NCBI GenBank assembly: GCA_017859745.1
Contig: JAFMML010000001.1
Span: forward strand, 92,363 to 128,164
From: Planctomycetota bacterium
Lineage (GTDB): Bacteria; Planctomycetota; Phycisphaerae; Phycisphaerales; SM1A02
Length of the DNA stretch: 35,802 nt
Direction of reading: 5' to 3'
Below are positions 17,886 to 26,598 of the stretch, in pieces (within the stretch, counting starts at the first letter, position 1; each line of letters opens with the position of its first letter). Made by a program: the position numbers and the translations under genes. The notes beneath the pieces were generated by a model. The model was not told the origin of the DNA and did no database searches. It worked only from the letters and a program-made list of their open reading frames with translations.

Positions 17886-18965
17886 TCAGCCGCGGTCGCC
17901 CTTTGCGAGCCACGGCATCAGGCCGCGCACCGCACGTCCCGCGGCCTCGAGGTCCTGCCGCTCGGCGTCCCGCCGCGCGGTGCGGAGCCACGCGTCTCCG
18001 CGTGACTGGTCATCGGCCATGCGACGCGAGAACTCCCCAGCAAGAATCGATTCGAGGCGTTCGCGAAGCCACGTCCGGTCGATCATGCGGTCGCGGTCCC
18101 GCCAGACCTCGAGGGCGCCGAACTCCGCCGTCTCGCTGATCGCCGCCCGCATGCCCGAGGGCCCGCGGGCGTAGACGAGGTCCACGACCTGCTTCAGTTC
18201 GTGGATGCACTCGAGGTAGGCCAGCTCCGCCGGGCAGCCCCGCTCGACGAGCACCTCGAACGCCGAGGAGATCATCGCGAGCACCCCGCCGCACAGGACC
18301 GCCTGTTCGCCGAAGAGATCCGACGCGGTCTCCGCGGCGGCGGTGGTCTCGACGAGGCCGCTGCGGCCGCACCCGATCGCTCGGGCCCAGGCGAGGGCGA
18401 ATTCGCGGGCGGTTCCCGAGGGATCCCGCTCGATCGAGACGAGTGCCGGAATACCGGTCCCGTCGAGATAGCGGGCCCGCAGAGTCGTCCCCGGACCCTT
18501 CGGCGCGACCATCACCACGCCGAGATCCTTGCGGGGGGAGAGTTCGCCGGTGTGGATCGAATGGCCGTGCAGCACGCCGACGACGGCGCCGGACTTCGCA
18601 TGCGGCACGAGCCACGTGCGATCGACCACGCCATGGACCCGGTCCGGCACCGCCAGCAGAACGAGATCGCCGCGGGGAATCGCCGCTTCAGGCGTCGCGA
18701 CCTCGAGTCCAGCCTCGATCGCCTCGGGACGACTCGGCGACTCGTCGCGCAAGGCGACCACCGTCGAGATGCCGCTGTCTGCGAGATTTCGGGCGTGGGC
18801 GCGGCCCTGGTTGCCGTAGCCGACGACGACGACGGTCCTACCCGCGAGCGGGGCGAGATCTTCGGGCGTCGGGCCGGGGGTGGGGCCGGCGATCAGGCGC
18901 CAGCCTCCCGAGAAGGGGGTCGCTGTTGGGGACGGGGTGGAGTCTGTCTGCGAGTCCGATGTCAC
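17886..18965 (-). CDS. ilvC: Ketol-acid reductoisomerase (KARI), class I-like, divergent
   Basis: KARI converts acetolactate or acetohydroxybutyrate to dihydroxy acids in valine, leucine and isoleucine synthesis, using NAD(P)H and Mg. The 359-residue protein has a Rossmann motif GYGNQG (49-54), a histidine-containing LHGHSIH (His133) where usual enzymes read FAHGFNIH, and the block VAPKGPG. Mg ligands appear intact: Asp216 and Glu220 in DLFGEQAVLCGG, Glu252 and Glu256 in LECIHELK, and a serine at 277 in ISETAEFG. So it is probably active despite clear divergence. The first ~40 residues are a Ser/Thr/Pro-rich extension. No ilvB, ilvH, ilvD or leuA is nearby. The start is GTG, with a TACGCT hexamer 6 nt upstream suggesting a leaderless mRNA. 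Confidence 0.87.
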   Translation of the reverse strand: MTSDSQTDSTPSPTATPFSGGWRLIAGPTPGPTPEDLAPLAGRTVVVVGYGNQGRAHARNLADSGISTVVALRDESPSRPEAIEAGLEVATPEAAIPRGDLVLLAVPDRVHGVVDRTWLVPHAKSGAVVGVLHGHSIHTGELSPRKDLGVVMVAPKGPGTTLRARYLDGTGIPALVSIERDPSGTAREFALAWARAIGCGRSGLVETTAAAETASDLFGEQAVLCGGVLAMISSAFEVLVERGCPAELAYLECIHELKQVVDLVYARGPSGMRAAISETAEFGALEVWRDRDRMIDRTWLRERLESILAGEFSRRMADDQSRGDAWLRTARRDAERQDLEAAGRAVRGLMPWLAKGDRG

Positions 18966-18971
18966 GTCGGG

Positions 18972-18977
18972 AGCGTA
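18972..18977 (-). promoter_or_regulatory. -10 hexamer implying a leaderless mRNA (KARI gene)
   Basis: On the minus strand TACGCT ends 6 nt before the GTG start at 18965. This matches the spacing seen before four other genes in the window. Confidence 0.42.
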
Positions 18978-19076
18978 CCCGCCGCGGCCCGGGGGCCGGG
19001 GGCGGCGCTGTGCCGGCCACAGTGCCGGCCATAGGCGGCGGATCCTGGAAATCCCGAGCGGAATCGCTCATTCCCT

Positions 19077-19103
19077 CAAAGGCGGCCGGAAGCCTGCCGA
19101 TAA
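19077..19103 (+). promoter_or_regulatory. Sigma-28 (FliA)-type promoter before the PilZ gene
   Basis: CAAAGGCG at 19077-19084, an 11-nt spacer, and GCCGATAA at 19096-19103 match the enterobacterial sigma-28 consensus (TAAAGTTT, N11, GCCGATAA). The -10 matches at all eight positions, the AAAG core matches in the -35, and the spacing is exact. Transcription would begin near 19110, about 30 nt before the PilZ ATG. Confidence 0.6.
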
Positions 19104-19142
19104 CGGCACGGAGAGGTGGAGAGAGCAGATGGAGCCCTCCCC

Positions 19143-19541
19143 ATGAGCAGTCCCGCCGCTTCCGCCTCGCCGTACGTGAACCGCCGACAGTTCGAACGCT
19201 TCAGCCTGAGGCCCATGTACACCGCCGTTTCGGTCCAGCGCCGCGGCGCCGAGCACGGCAGTCGGCTCGACGGCCACGCCTACGACATCGGCGAGGGAGG
19301 GGTGAACTTCGAGCTCGACGAGCCGGTGATGCCGGGCGAGTCGGTCGACATCGAGATCGAACTGCCCGGGTGCGGCCGTCGCATCAAGGCGATCGGCGAG
19401 GTCGTCCGCTGCGAGGACGATCCCAACGACGTGCTCGGACCGAGCCGCATGGCGTTGCGCTTCGACGGCTTCGAGAGCGATCTCGACCTGCCGGCGCTGC
19501 GTCGCTATCTCGGCGAAGGCTGGCTGATGCGGGCGGCCTGA
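19143..19541 (+). CDS. PilZ-domain protein
   Basis: PilZ domains bind cyclic di-GMP and control motility, biofilm or envelope processes. The 132-residue single-domain protein has both halves of the binding signature. The RxxxR motif is Arg15-Gln-Phe-Glu-Arg19. The second motif, usually [D/N]xSxxG, appears as Asp48-Ile-Gly-Glu-Gly-Gly53, with serine replaced by glycine. Beta strands such as VDIEIELP and RRIKAIGEVVRCE follow, typical of the PilZ barrel. The ATG at 19143 has GGAG about 9 nt upstream. A sigma-28-like promoter precedes it, which by analogy with YcgR-type flagellar brakes suggests control with flagellar genes. It is convergent with aroK. Confidence 0.85.
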   Translation: MSSPAASASPYVNRRQFERFSLRPMYTAVSVQRRGAEHGSRLDGHAYDIGEGGVNFELDEPVMPGESVDIEIELPGCGRRIKAIGEVVRCEDDPNDVLGPSRMALRFDGFESDLDLPALRRYLGEGWLMRAA

Positions 19542-19551
19542 GCCGCTCAGG
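19537..19551. terminator. Inverted repeat at the PilZ/aroK convergent junction
   Basis: CCTGAG at 19537-19542 and CTCAGG at 19546-19551 form a 6-bp stem with a 3-nt loop that includes the PilZ stop codon; aroK ends at 19557. No T-tract is present. Confidence 0.4.
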
Positions 19552-19556
19552 CAGGC

Positions 19557-20138
19557 TCACCGGCCCTCGTCGATCCGATCCCGGCACCACGAAAGGACCG
19601 AACGCACCGCGCCGTCCATGGTGAAGGCGTCGGTGTCCACGCGGAGGTCCGCAAGCCGTCGATAGGTGCGTTGCCGTTCCGCGCGAAGCGTGGCGATCTC
19701 CTCCTCGATCGACGCACCTCGCAGGCGGGGTCGATCTGCGCCCCGGGCGAGACGCGAGGCGAGCGCCGAATCCGGCGCGTCGAGCCAGGCGATCACGACG
19801 CCGCCTCGCTTGAGGTGCTCGACGAGTTCCCGCCCCGACTCGCTGCAGGGGGTGCCGCCACCGAGGGCGAGGACGGTGCCGGGCTCGAGACGGGCGCCCA
19901 GGTCGCGCAACGTCTCGAGTTCCGCCCGACGAAACGACTCCTCGCCGTGCCGCTCGAAGGCGGCGGTCACCGAGTCGACGCCCAGCCGGCGGCAGGTCGC
20001 CTCGTCGAGGTCGATGAACGTGCCGCCGGTCGCCTCGGCGAGGCGGGCGCCGAGAGCGCTCTTGCCGCTTCCGCGAAGACCGATCAGGCAGAGCGGCGGC
20101 CTGGTCGCGGCGTTCGCATCGTCGGGCGTCGTGGTCAT
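19557..20138 (-). CDS. aroK: Shikimate kinase
   Basis: The enzyme phosphorylates shikimate in chorismate synthesis. The 193-residue protein begins with a P-loop, GLRGSGKS (residues 20-27), followed by the shikimate-binding FIDLDEA (about 41-47), the arginine region GEESFRRAELETL, the Walker-B-like VLALGGGTP, and the lid arginine region RGADRPRLRG. Length is slightly above the usual ~170-190. The ATG has GGAG about 10 nt upstream. It lies downstream of rpmH on the same strand, but a strong hairpin between them suggests separate transcription units or attenuated read-through. Confidence 0.93.
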   Translation of the reverse strand: MTTTPDDANAATRPPLCLIGLRGSGKSALGARLAEATGGTFIDLDEATCRRLGVDSVTAAFERHGEESFRRAELETLRDLGARLEPGTVLALGGGTPCSESGRELVEHLKRGGVVIAWLDAPDSALASRLARGADRPRLRGASIEEEIATLRAERQRTYRRLADLRVDTDAFTMDGAVRSVLSWCRDRIDEGR

Positions 20139-20174
20139 CGCTCGCTCGTCGGCTCCGGACGGGGTCGGACGCCA

Positions 20175-20207
20175 GACGACAACACCCCGCCGCAGAGGGC
20201 GGCGGGG
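20175..20207 (-). terminator. Rho-independent-type terminator after rpmH
   Basis: CCCCGCCGC at 20185-20193 and GCGGCGGGG at 20199-20207 make a perfect 9-bp GC stem with a 5-nt loop. On the minus strand it is followed by a T-rich stretch (TGTTGTCGTCT). It lies 35 nt beyond the rpmH stop. Confidence 0.65.
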
Positions 20208-20241
20208 CGTACGGAGATTCGGTGATGCCGGCTCGGGCGGC

Positions 20242-20379
20242 TCAGGAGGTGGTGACCACGCGGCGGCCGAGGCGTCGTCGCCGATTGATGATTCGGCGGC
20301 CCTTGCTCGTCCTCATGCGGGCTCGGAACCCGACCTTGCGGAGCTTCTTGATGCGGCTGAGCTTGTGCGGATAGTGCAT
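20242..20379 (-). CDS. rpmH: Large ribosomal subunit protein bL34
   Basis: The 45-residue protein is bL34, a small basic 50S component. The family core is clear: VGFRARMRTSKGRRIINRRRRLGRR from residue 16 onward, split only by usual substitutions, with Arg and Lys making up over a third of the protein. The N-terminus MHYPHKLSRIKKLRK differs from the common MKRTxQPSxxKRKR form. It is flanked by aroK and rnc rather than by rnpA and dnaA, its neighbours in most bacteria. A promoter candidate (TTGCAT, 17 nt, TACCCT) lies about 45 nt upstream and a hairpin terminator follows, so it appears to be a monocistronic unit. Confidence 0.95.
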   Translation of the reverse strand: MHYPHKLSRIKKLRKVGFRARMRTSKGRRIINRRRRLGRRVVTTS

Positions 20380-20725
20380 GGCGGCTCTCGGGCGGCACGG
20401 CGGGTCGGACAACGACGAATCGGAGAGGGTACCCAGACCGCCTCGCGGATGCAATCCCGGATTCGAACAACGCGTGGGCCACGGGATCCCTTCGCCCCGG
20501 GGACCGGGCGATGACGCAAGGTCCGGTTCTGGAGGAGATTGGGGGCGTTTGGACCGATGTAGTCTGACGAGACCCGGCGTGTGCCGGGACCCCGGTGGTG
20601 AGCGCTCGCTCCCGGACCGGTCCCGAGGACCGACCTCCGCGAGCGACCGCCCGCGACCGACCTGTTCGGGCGATCTCCCCCCAGCGGGGCCGAGATCGCG
20701 ACGCGTCGTCTCGCGAGGACTCTGG
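20380..20725. promoter_or_regulatory. 346-nt divergent rpmH/rnc promoter region
   Basis: No gene is seen here. For rpmH (minus), TTGCAT at 20454-20449, a 17-nt spacer and TACCCT at 20431-20426 form a promoter candidate. For rnc (plus), TAGTCT at 20560-20565 is a -10 candidate with a TTGGGG at 20539-20544 (15-nt spacer). It would leave an unusually long leader of about 155 nt before the rnc ATG. Confidence 0.5.
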
Positions 20726-21463
20726 ATGGACCAGAACGACATCGCCACGGTCGAGGAGATCCTCGGCCATCGCTTCTCGGATCGGGGAATCATCGAGCAG
20801 GCGCTCCTCCACGCCTCGCATGCCGAGCACCGGCTCGCGAGCAACGAGCGACTGGAGTTCCTCGGGGATGCGGTCCTCGCGATCGTGGTCTGCGACCACA
20901 TCTTTCGGGCCTATCCCGATCTGCTCGAAGGCGAGTTGACCAAGATCAAGTCCAACGTGGTCAGTCGCCGCCTCTGCGCCGAGATCGCCATTCGACTCGA
21001 CCTGCCGGGGCGCCTTCGACTCGGCAAGGGCATGGCCGGCCAGGAGCCGATTCCGCAATCGCTGGCCGCGGCCGCGTTCGAGGCGGTGATCGGAGCGCTC
21101 TATCTCGACGCGGGCATGGAGCGGGCTCGCGCGTTCGTGCTCGCACACGTCGAGCCGGCGATCGAGCGGGCCGCCCGCCTCGGACACCAGCGGAACTTCA
21201 AGTCGGTCCTTCAGCAGGCCCTGCAGCGGAACGGCGGCGATGCGCCGACCTACGTGGTCCTCGACGAGAAGGGGCCGGACCACGCGAAGTGCTTCGAAGT
21301 GTGCGTCGAGAGCGGGAGTCGTCGCTTCGCGGCGTGCTGGGGCTCGACCAAGAAGGAGGCCGAGCAGCAGGCGGCGTTGCAGGCGCTGCTGGAACTCGGC
21401 ATCGCGGAACAGGACGGCGAAGACGAGGTGCGTCTGGTGCCCGACGGCGATCGCGGCGAATAG
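20726..21463 (+). CDS. rnc: Ribonuclease III
   Basis: RNase III cleaves double-stranded RNA in rRNA processing and mRNA turnover. The 245-residue protein has the catalytic signature NERLEFLGDAVL at residues 40-51, with the metal-binding Glu and Asp, and a second acidic site in AAAAFEAVIGALYLDAG near 115-130. A double-stranded RNA-binding domain covers about 160-230, including FKSVLQQALQ and a C-terminal SRRFAACWGSTKKEAEQQAA that matches the GxGxSKKxAEQxAA consensus loosely. The ATG has GAGG about 8 nt upstream. A leader of roughly 155 nt could carry an autoregulatory RNase III site, as in E. coli, but I could not fold it. Confidence 0.96.
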   Translation: MDQNDIATVEEILGHRFSDRGIIEQALLHASHAEHRLASNERLEFLGDAVLAIVVCDHIFRAYPDLLEGELTKIKSNVVSRRLCAEIAIRLDLPGRLRLGKGMAGQEPIPQSLAAAAFEAVIGALYLDAGMERARAFVLAHVEPAIERAARLGHQRNFKSVLQQALQRNGGDAPTYVVLDEKGPDHAKCFEVCVESGSRRFAACWGSTKKEAEQQAALQALLELGIAEQDGEDEVRLVPDGDRGE

Positions 21464-21583
21464 TTCTCGCGGAGGATGCGGGTGCGGCGACGTGCCCGAG
21501 CGAACCACGCCGGCTCACGGTGCGCTCGCTGGCGACGCGATCACGGCTCGATGATTCTGGAGAGATCGCTCTCGGCCGACCGG

Positions 21584-22288
21584 TCAGAGCTTGCCGTGGC
21601 GGACCACCCGACCCTCGACGAGGAAGATCACGTCGTCGGCGATGTGGGTGACCATGTCGGCGATGCGCTCGATCCGCTGGGAGAGGGTCAGCACGTCGAT
21701 CACCGCGGGCGCCTGCTCGGGATCGGCGGCGACCCGCGAGCGGACCCATTCGAGGACCTGCTTCTGGAGCCGATCGACCTGGTCCTCGGGTTCGGAGAGG
21801 TTGCGGCACCGCTGCGGATCCTGGTCGGAGAGCGCCGACAGGACCTCGGCCAGCATCGCCCTGGCCCGCTTGCCCATCTCGATCGAGATCTCGGGAATCG
21901 CCACCGCGTGCTGGCGACCGAGACGAATGACCCGCTTGGAGATTCCCTTGGCGAGATCCGCGATCCGCTCGAGTTCGCCGTTGACGCGGAGCACCGTCAG
22001 GATGAATCGGAGGTCGCCCGCGACCGGCTGGGCCAGTGCGAGCAGGCGCATGCATTCCTCCTCGATCTGCAGTTCCATCCGATCGATCTCGGCGTCGGCG
22101 TCCCGGATTCGCTGCGCCTCCGCCACGTCGAGACGGACCATCGCCTCGACGGCGCCGGCGACCCGCTCCTCGACGAGCGAGCCCATCGCGAGAAGCTCGC
22201 GGCGGACCTGGATGAGTTCGGCGTGAAGATCGACGGGCATGGGAGCGTTGGAAGGGGTGCAGCGGAGGAGTCGGAGCGCGTTGGACAT
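21584..22288 (-). CDS. phoU: Phosphate signalling protein PhoU
   Basis: PhoU links the Pst transporter to the PhoR kinase and represses the Pho response in high phosphate. The 234-residue protein shows two PhoU helical repeats, one near 24-120 with the conserved block VAGDLRFILTVLRVNGELERIADLA, and a second with RIERIADMVTHIADDVIFLVEG at the C-terminus. Both ERIAD-type metal-binding motifs are retained. An in-frame ATG at 22240 is a possible alternative start, removing 16 residues. It follows phoR by 42 nt, making the third gene of phoB-phoR-phoU. No pstSCAB genes are in the window. Confidence 0.94.
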   Translation of the reverse strand: MSNALRLLRCTPSNAPMPVDLHAELIQVRRELLAMGSLVEERVAGAVEAMVRLDVAEAQRIRDADAEIDRMELQIEEECMRLLALAQPVAGDLRFILTVLRVNGELERIADLAKGISKRVIRLGRQHAVAIPEISIEMGKRARAMLAEVLSALSDQDPQRCRNLSEPEDQVDRLQKQVLEWVRSRVAADPEQAPAVIDVLTLSQRIERIADMVTHIADDVIFLVEGRVVRHGKL

Positions 22289-22330
22289 CGTATCGGTCCC
22301 GATGCCCTGCGGTGAACATCCCGGGCGATA

Positions 22331-24279
22331 TCACCCACCTGCAGCGTCGGAATCCGCGATCGGGGCGACATGCCCGCGGCGTCTTCCGGGCGGGGAGGCG
22401 GCCCCGCTCGCCGATTCGATGTCGTTGGCGAAGGACGTCTCGATCGGCGCCCCGGCCCTTGGTGTCGCCTCGATCGGTTCGCCGTCCGGCGACTGCCCAT
22501 CGGGGAAGCGGGGTTCGCGGGGCAGCACGAGGCGGAACTCGCTGCCGCGGCCCACCTCGCTGTCCACCTCGACCCGGCCGTCGTGGACCGCGGCGATGTG
22601 CTTCACGATCGACAGGCCCAGACCGGTGCCGCCGCGATCGCGACTGCGGGCCCGATCGATCCGGTAGAACCGTTCGAACAGACGCTCGAGATGCTCTGCG
22701 GGAATGCCCGGTCCCTCGTCGCGGACCACCAGCGTGACGGTGTCGTCGTCGGCCGTCGCGCCGAGGTGGACGGTCGACTCCTCCGGGGCGTACTTGATGG
22801 CGTTCGAGACGAGGTTCGCGAGAGCCTGCTCCAGCAGCGGGGCGTTGGCCACGAACTCGATGGCGGGCACTCGACCGGTCTCGATGTCGATGCCGCGGGC
22901 CGACGCGGCGGGACCGAGGCTCTCGGCGACCGCGTCGGCAAGGCGCATCGCGTTGCACGGTCCCGGGGCGAGTCGCTGCCGGGCGTCCGGTCCTTCGAGT
23001 TGGGCCAGAGTCAGAAGGTCCTCGATGATCGCCGCCAGGCGGTCCGCGTTGCGGCGGACGATGTCGAGGAAGTTGCGGCTCTGCTCGGGGTCGTCGAAGC
23101 CGACCTCGACGAGGGTGTCCGCGTACCCCTTGATGTTGGTGATGGGGGTGCGAAGCTCGTGACTGACGTTCGCGGCGAAGTCGCTGCGAAGGCTCTCGAG
23201 ACGTCGAATGCGGGTGACGTCGGTCATCAGCAGCAGCAGCCCGCCTCGCTCGCCGCCGCGATCGTGCATGCGACTGCAGGTCGCCTGCACCACGATCTCG
23301 CCGTCGGAGACGCCCAACGGGAACTCCTCGGGGCGGGCGTCGCCACCGGCCACCGAGCGCGACAGCAGGCGATGCAGTTGCGGGCTCCGGACGAGTTCGT
23401 GCAGCAGCCGCCCGACGGCGCCGGGACGATCCACCCCGAGCAGCTCGGCCGCCGCGGCGTTCAGCGAACGCACCCGATGCTGGCGGTCGAGGGTGATGAG
23501 CGCGCTGCCGAGCGCCTCGAGCAGTCCTCCGGTCTCCTCGAGCCGCGACTCGAGGCGGCCGACGCGATCGAGCCAGGCGGAGCCCAGCCGGTGGATCGCC
23601 TCGGCCAGCGGAAGCAGCTCCTCGTCGGGGTCGACGCGATCCGCGGCCGGCGGGGCGTGCCCGCCGGCAGCCTCGGCGGCGGTCTCGACCTCCGCCGCGA
23701 GCTGTTCGAGGCGATCGCGGCGCTGTCGCCCCCGCCAGGCCAGCAGCGTCAACGGGAGCATCAGCAGCAGGCCACCTCCGGCGATGGCCATGCCGACGGC
23801 CGGCGAGGGCGGCGGATCCGCCGGCAGGCGAACGGCGATCGTGGCGTTCGGCGCCGCGGGGATCGTCGCCGCGGCCTGCCATCCGCCAAGGCGGGTCTCG
23901 ACCGCGACGCCGCCCCCGATCGGGATCGACTCGAAGGCCGCACCGAGGCCGCCGTCGGAGACCTCGGAGGTCGTGATCCGCCCGTTTGGCGCGAGGCGCA
24001 GCAGCACCTCGTCGCCCCGCTTCACCACGACGGTCGCGGCGAGTCTCGAGGCGACGCCGGCAAGGCGATCGGCAAGCGCGTCTGGTCGTTCGAGATCGCC
24101 TGAAGAGAGCGAGGCGGCGAGGGTCTCGGCCACGCGGACCGCCGAGCGGCGGGCCTCGTCCTGCCGACTGCCGAAGAGCGAGCCCACGCCCATCGCGAGC
24201 AGCAGCACGCCCGCGACGGCCTGCAGCACGCCCGCCGCCGCGAGTCGCCATCTCGGTCCCGCACGGCGTGGCTTGGCGA

Positions 24280-24283
<4 letters not shown>
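22331..24283 (-). CDS. phoR: PhoR-type sensor histidine kinase
   Basis: This 650-residue inner-membrane kinase probably senses phosphate status through PhoU/Pst and phosphorylates the neighbouring PhoB. A first membrane segment lies at about 13-35, an extracytoplasmic domain of ~120 residues follows, then a second segment near 157-178. Next come a linker, a PAS domain (about 235-350), and HisKA with [14 protein letters not shown], phospho-acceptor His near 375. The HATPase domain has the N-box NLVSNAIKY near 489 and [12 protein letters not shown]. The C-terminal ~50 residues are disordered. The ATG at 24283 overlaps the phoB stop by 4 nt (ATGA), indicating translational coupling; a start at 24343 would lie inside phoB. 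Confidence 0.92.
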
Positions 24284-24990
<707 letters not shown>

Positions 24991-25045
24991 CGGCGGTTCT
25001 CGCAGAGCGCTCGGGGAGAGTCCCGTCGGGGACCCGTGAGGCTGG

Positions 25046-25074
25046 ATTATGCGGGAGCGTGGCGGCGGTTCCCA
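25046..25074 (-). promoter_or_regulatory. phoB promoter candidate
   Basis: On the minus strand TGGGAA (25074-25069), a 17-nt spacer and CATAAT (25051-25046) precede phoB by about 55 nt. The -10 matches the sigma-70 consensus at five of six positions. I looked for, but did not see, an obvious pair of Pho-box direct repeats. Confidence 0.45.
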
Positions 25075-25230
25075 GCGACCAACGTGAAGAATGCGCCAAG
25101 GGATGCGGGTCTCGATCGGTGTCCGAGGCCTGCGGCCGTCCGATCGGAGTGGGGAACCGCCCCCGCGACGCCCGATGAACCCGCTTCCGTGGCGATGATC
25201 CGCGGTGCGTCCCCAAGGAGTCGTCTCTCG

Positions 25231-26202
25231 ATGGTCCAGCGCGTTCTCGTCACCGGCGGTGCCGGCTTTCTCGGGTCCCACCTCTGCGATCGACTCGTCG
25301 AGCGGGGCCACGACGTCATCTGCCTCGACAACTTCTTCACGAGCCAGAAGTCCAACATCGAGCACCTGCTGGGACGGCGGAACTTCGAGCTGGTCCGGCA
25401 CGACGTGACCGAGCCGATCGTGCTCGAGGTCGACCAGATCTACAACCTCGCGTGCCCCGCGGCGCCCGGCCACTACCAGTACAACCCGATCAAGACGACC
25501 AAGACCTCGGTCATGGGCGCGATCAACATGCTCGGTCTGGCCAAGCGGGTGAAGGCGCGGATCCTGCACGCCTCGACCAGCGAGATCTACGGCGATCCCG
25601 AGGTGCATCCCCAGGCCGAGAGCTACCGCGGAAACGTCAACCCGATCGGCCCGCGAGCGTGCTACGACGAGGGCAAGCGCTGCGCCGAGACGCTGATGTT
25701 CGACTATCTGCGCCAGAACGACGTGGACGTCCGGGTGGTGCGGATCTTCAACACCTACGGCCCTCGAATGCACCCCTACGACGGCCGGGTCGTCAGCAAC
25801 TTCGTACGGCAGGCGATCGCGGGAGATCCGATCACGCTGTTCGGCGATGGATCGCAGACCCGCTCGTTCTGCTACGTCGACGATCTCGTGGACGGCTTCA
25901 TTCGGTTCATGGATCTGCCGCGAGGCTTCCACGGGCCGATGAATCTCGGCAATCCAGGCGAATTCACGATCCGCGAACTGGCCGAGTTGGCGGTGCGGCT
26001 CTCCGGCAGTGGTTCGGAGATTCGCATCGAGAAGCCGTTGCCCGAGGACGATCCCACCCGCCGCCGGCCGGACATCTCGATCGCCATGGAGAAGCTCGGT
26101 TGGGAGCCCAAGGTGCCGCTCGAGGAGGGTCTGATCAAGACGATCGAGTTCTTCCGCTCGATCGACCTCGCGTCCTACCGGCCGCCGACGCCGAACTATT
26201 GA
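25231..26202 (+). CDS. UDP-glucuronate decarboxylase-like NAD-dependent epimerase (UXS type)
   Basis: The 323-residue short-chain dehydrogenase has TGGAGFLG (8-15) for NAD binding and the catalytic Tyr145-xxx-Lys149 in [12 protein letters not shown], the wording typical of UDP-xylose synthases. Other UXS-like blocks are [31 protein letters not shown] and [17 protein letters not shown]. It would convert UDP-glucuronate to UDP-xylose for surface polysaccharide. A dTDP-glucose dehydratase or other epimerase role is less likely given these motifs. AAGGAG about 10 nt before the ATG fixes the start, and a GC-rich 240-nt spacer separates it from phoB. It converges with the NTF2-fold gene. Confidence 0.9.
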   Translation: MVQRVLVTGGAGFLGSHLCDRLVERGHDVICLDNFFTSQKSNIEHLLGRRNFELVRHDVTEPIVLEVDQIYNLACPAAPGHYQYNPIKTTKTSVMGAINMLGLAKRVKARILHASTSEIYGDPEVHPQAESYRGNVNPIGPRACYDEGKRCAETLMFDYLRQNDVDVRVVRIFNTYGPRMHPYDGRVVSNFVRQAIAGDPITLFGDGSQTRSFCYVDDLVDGFIRFMDLPRGFHGPMNLGNPGEFTIRELAELAVRLSGSGSEIRIEKPLPEDDPTRRRPDISIAMEKLGWEPKVPLEEGLIKTIEFFRSIDLASYRPPTPNY

Positions 26203-26224
26203 TCGGCGGGACGTCGCGTCGGGA

Positions 26225-26238
26225 TCGACCGCGGTCGA
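26225..26238. terminator. Perfect palindrome at a convergent junction
   Basis: TCGACCGCGGTCGA is a perfect 14-bp palindrome lying immediately before the stop codon of the minus-strand NTF2 gene and 22 nt after the epimerase stop. It could act as a cruciform or hairpin terminator; no T-tract follows. Confidence 0.35.
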
Positions 26239-26598
26239 CTACGGCGCCGGCTTCAGGAACTGCACGACGCCGATGCGATCGTCGCGGAGGGTGTATCGCA
26301 CGAGGATCTCGCCTTCGGACCGTTCGCCTCGATCGGGATCGATCCGCCACCAGCGTTCGAAGTCGATCGCGTGCTCGCCCAGCACGAGGCGCTGCGAGAC
26401 CTCGGCCCCGAACCGCCAGCGCGTGAACAGGTCGCGGTAGCGATCGCGGAAGGCGGCAAGCCCCGGCGGCTGCTCGTCGAGACCGTCGGGGCCTCCCAGC
26501 ACCCGCACAGCCGTGTGGTAGCAGTCGCAGAACGCGTCGAGGTCGGCGGCGTTGTAGGCGGCGAGCTGGCGGGCGGCGAGATCTGCGATCGGAGGCAT
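26239..26598 (-). CDS. NTF2-fold (SnoaL-like) small protein
   Basis: The 119-residue protein fits the nuclear-transport-factor-2 / SnoaL fold: an N-terminal helix with QLAAYNAADLDAFCDCYH, then GLAAFRDRYRDLFTRW, and beta strands EVSQRLVLGEHAIDFERWWRID and GEILVRYTLRDDRIGVVQFLKP. Such proteins bind small ligands or act as isomerases; nothing identifies the ligand. The ATG at 26598 is chosen because homology begins there; upstream in-frame sequence is Pro-rich and unlikely to be coding. No good ribosome site is seen. It is divergent from recA. Confidence 0.75.
   Translation of the reverse strand: MPPIADLAARQLAAYNAADLDAFCDCYHTAVRVLGGPDGLDEQPPGLAAFRDRYRDLFTRWRFGAEVSQRLVLGEHAIDFERWWRIDPDRGERSEGEILVRYTLRDDRIGVVQFLKPAP

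Noticed and set aside
18990-19035. CTGTG-CCGGC-CACAG inverted repeat and duplicated GTGCCGGCCA between the KARI and PilZ genes.
   Set aside because: Possible operator, but short and GC-rich; too weak to separate from chance or from the general tandem-duplication tendency.
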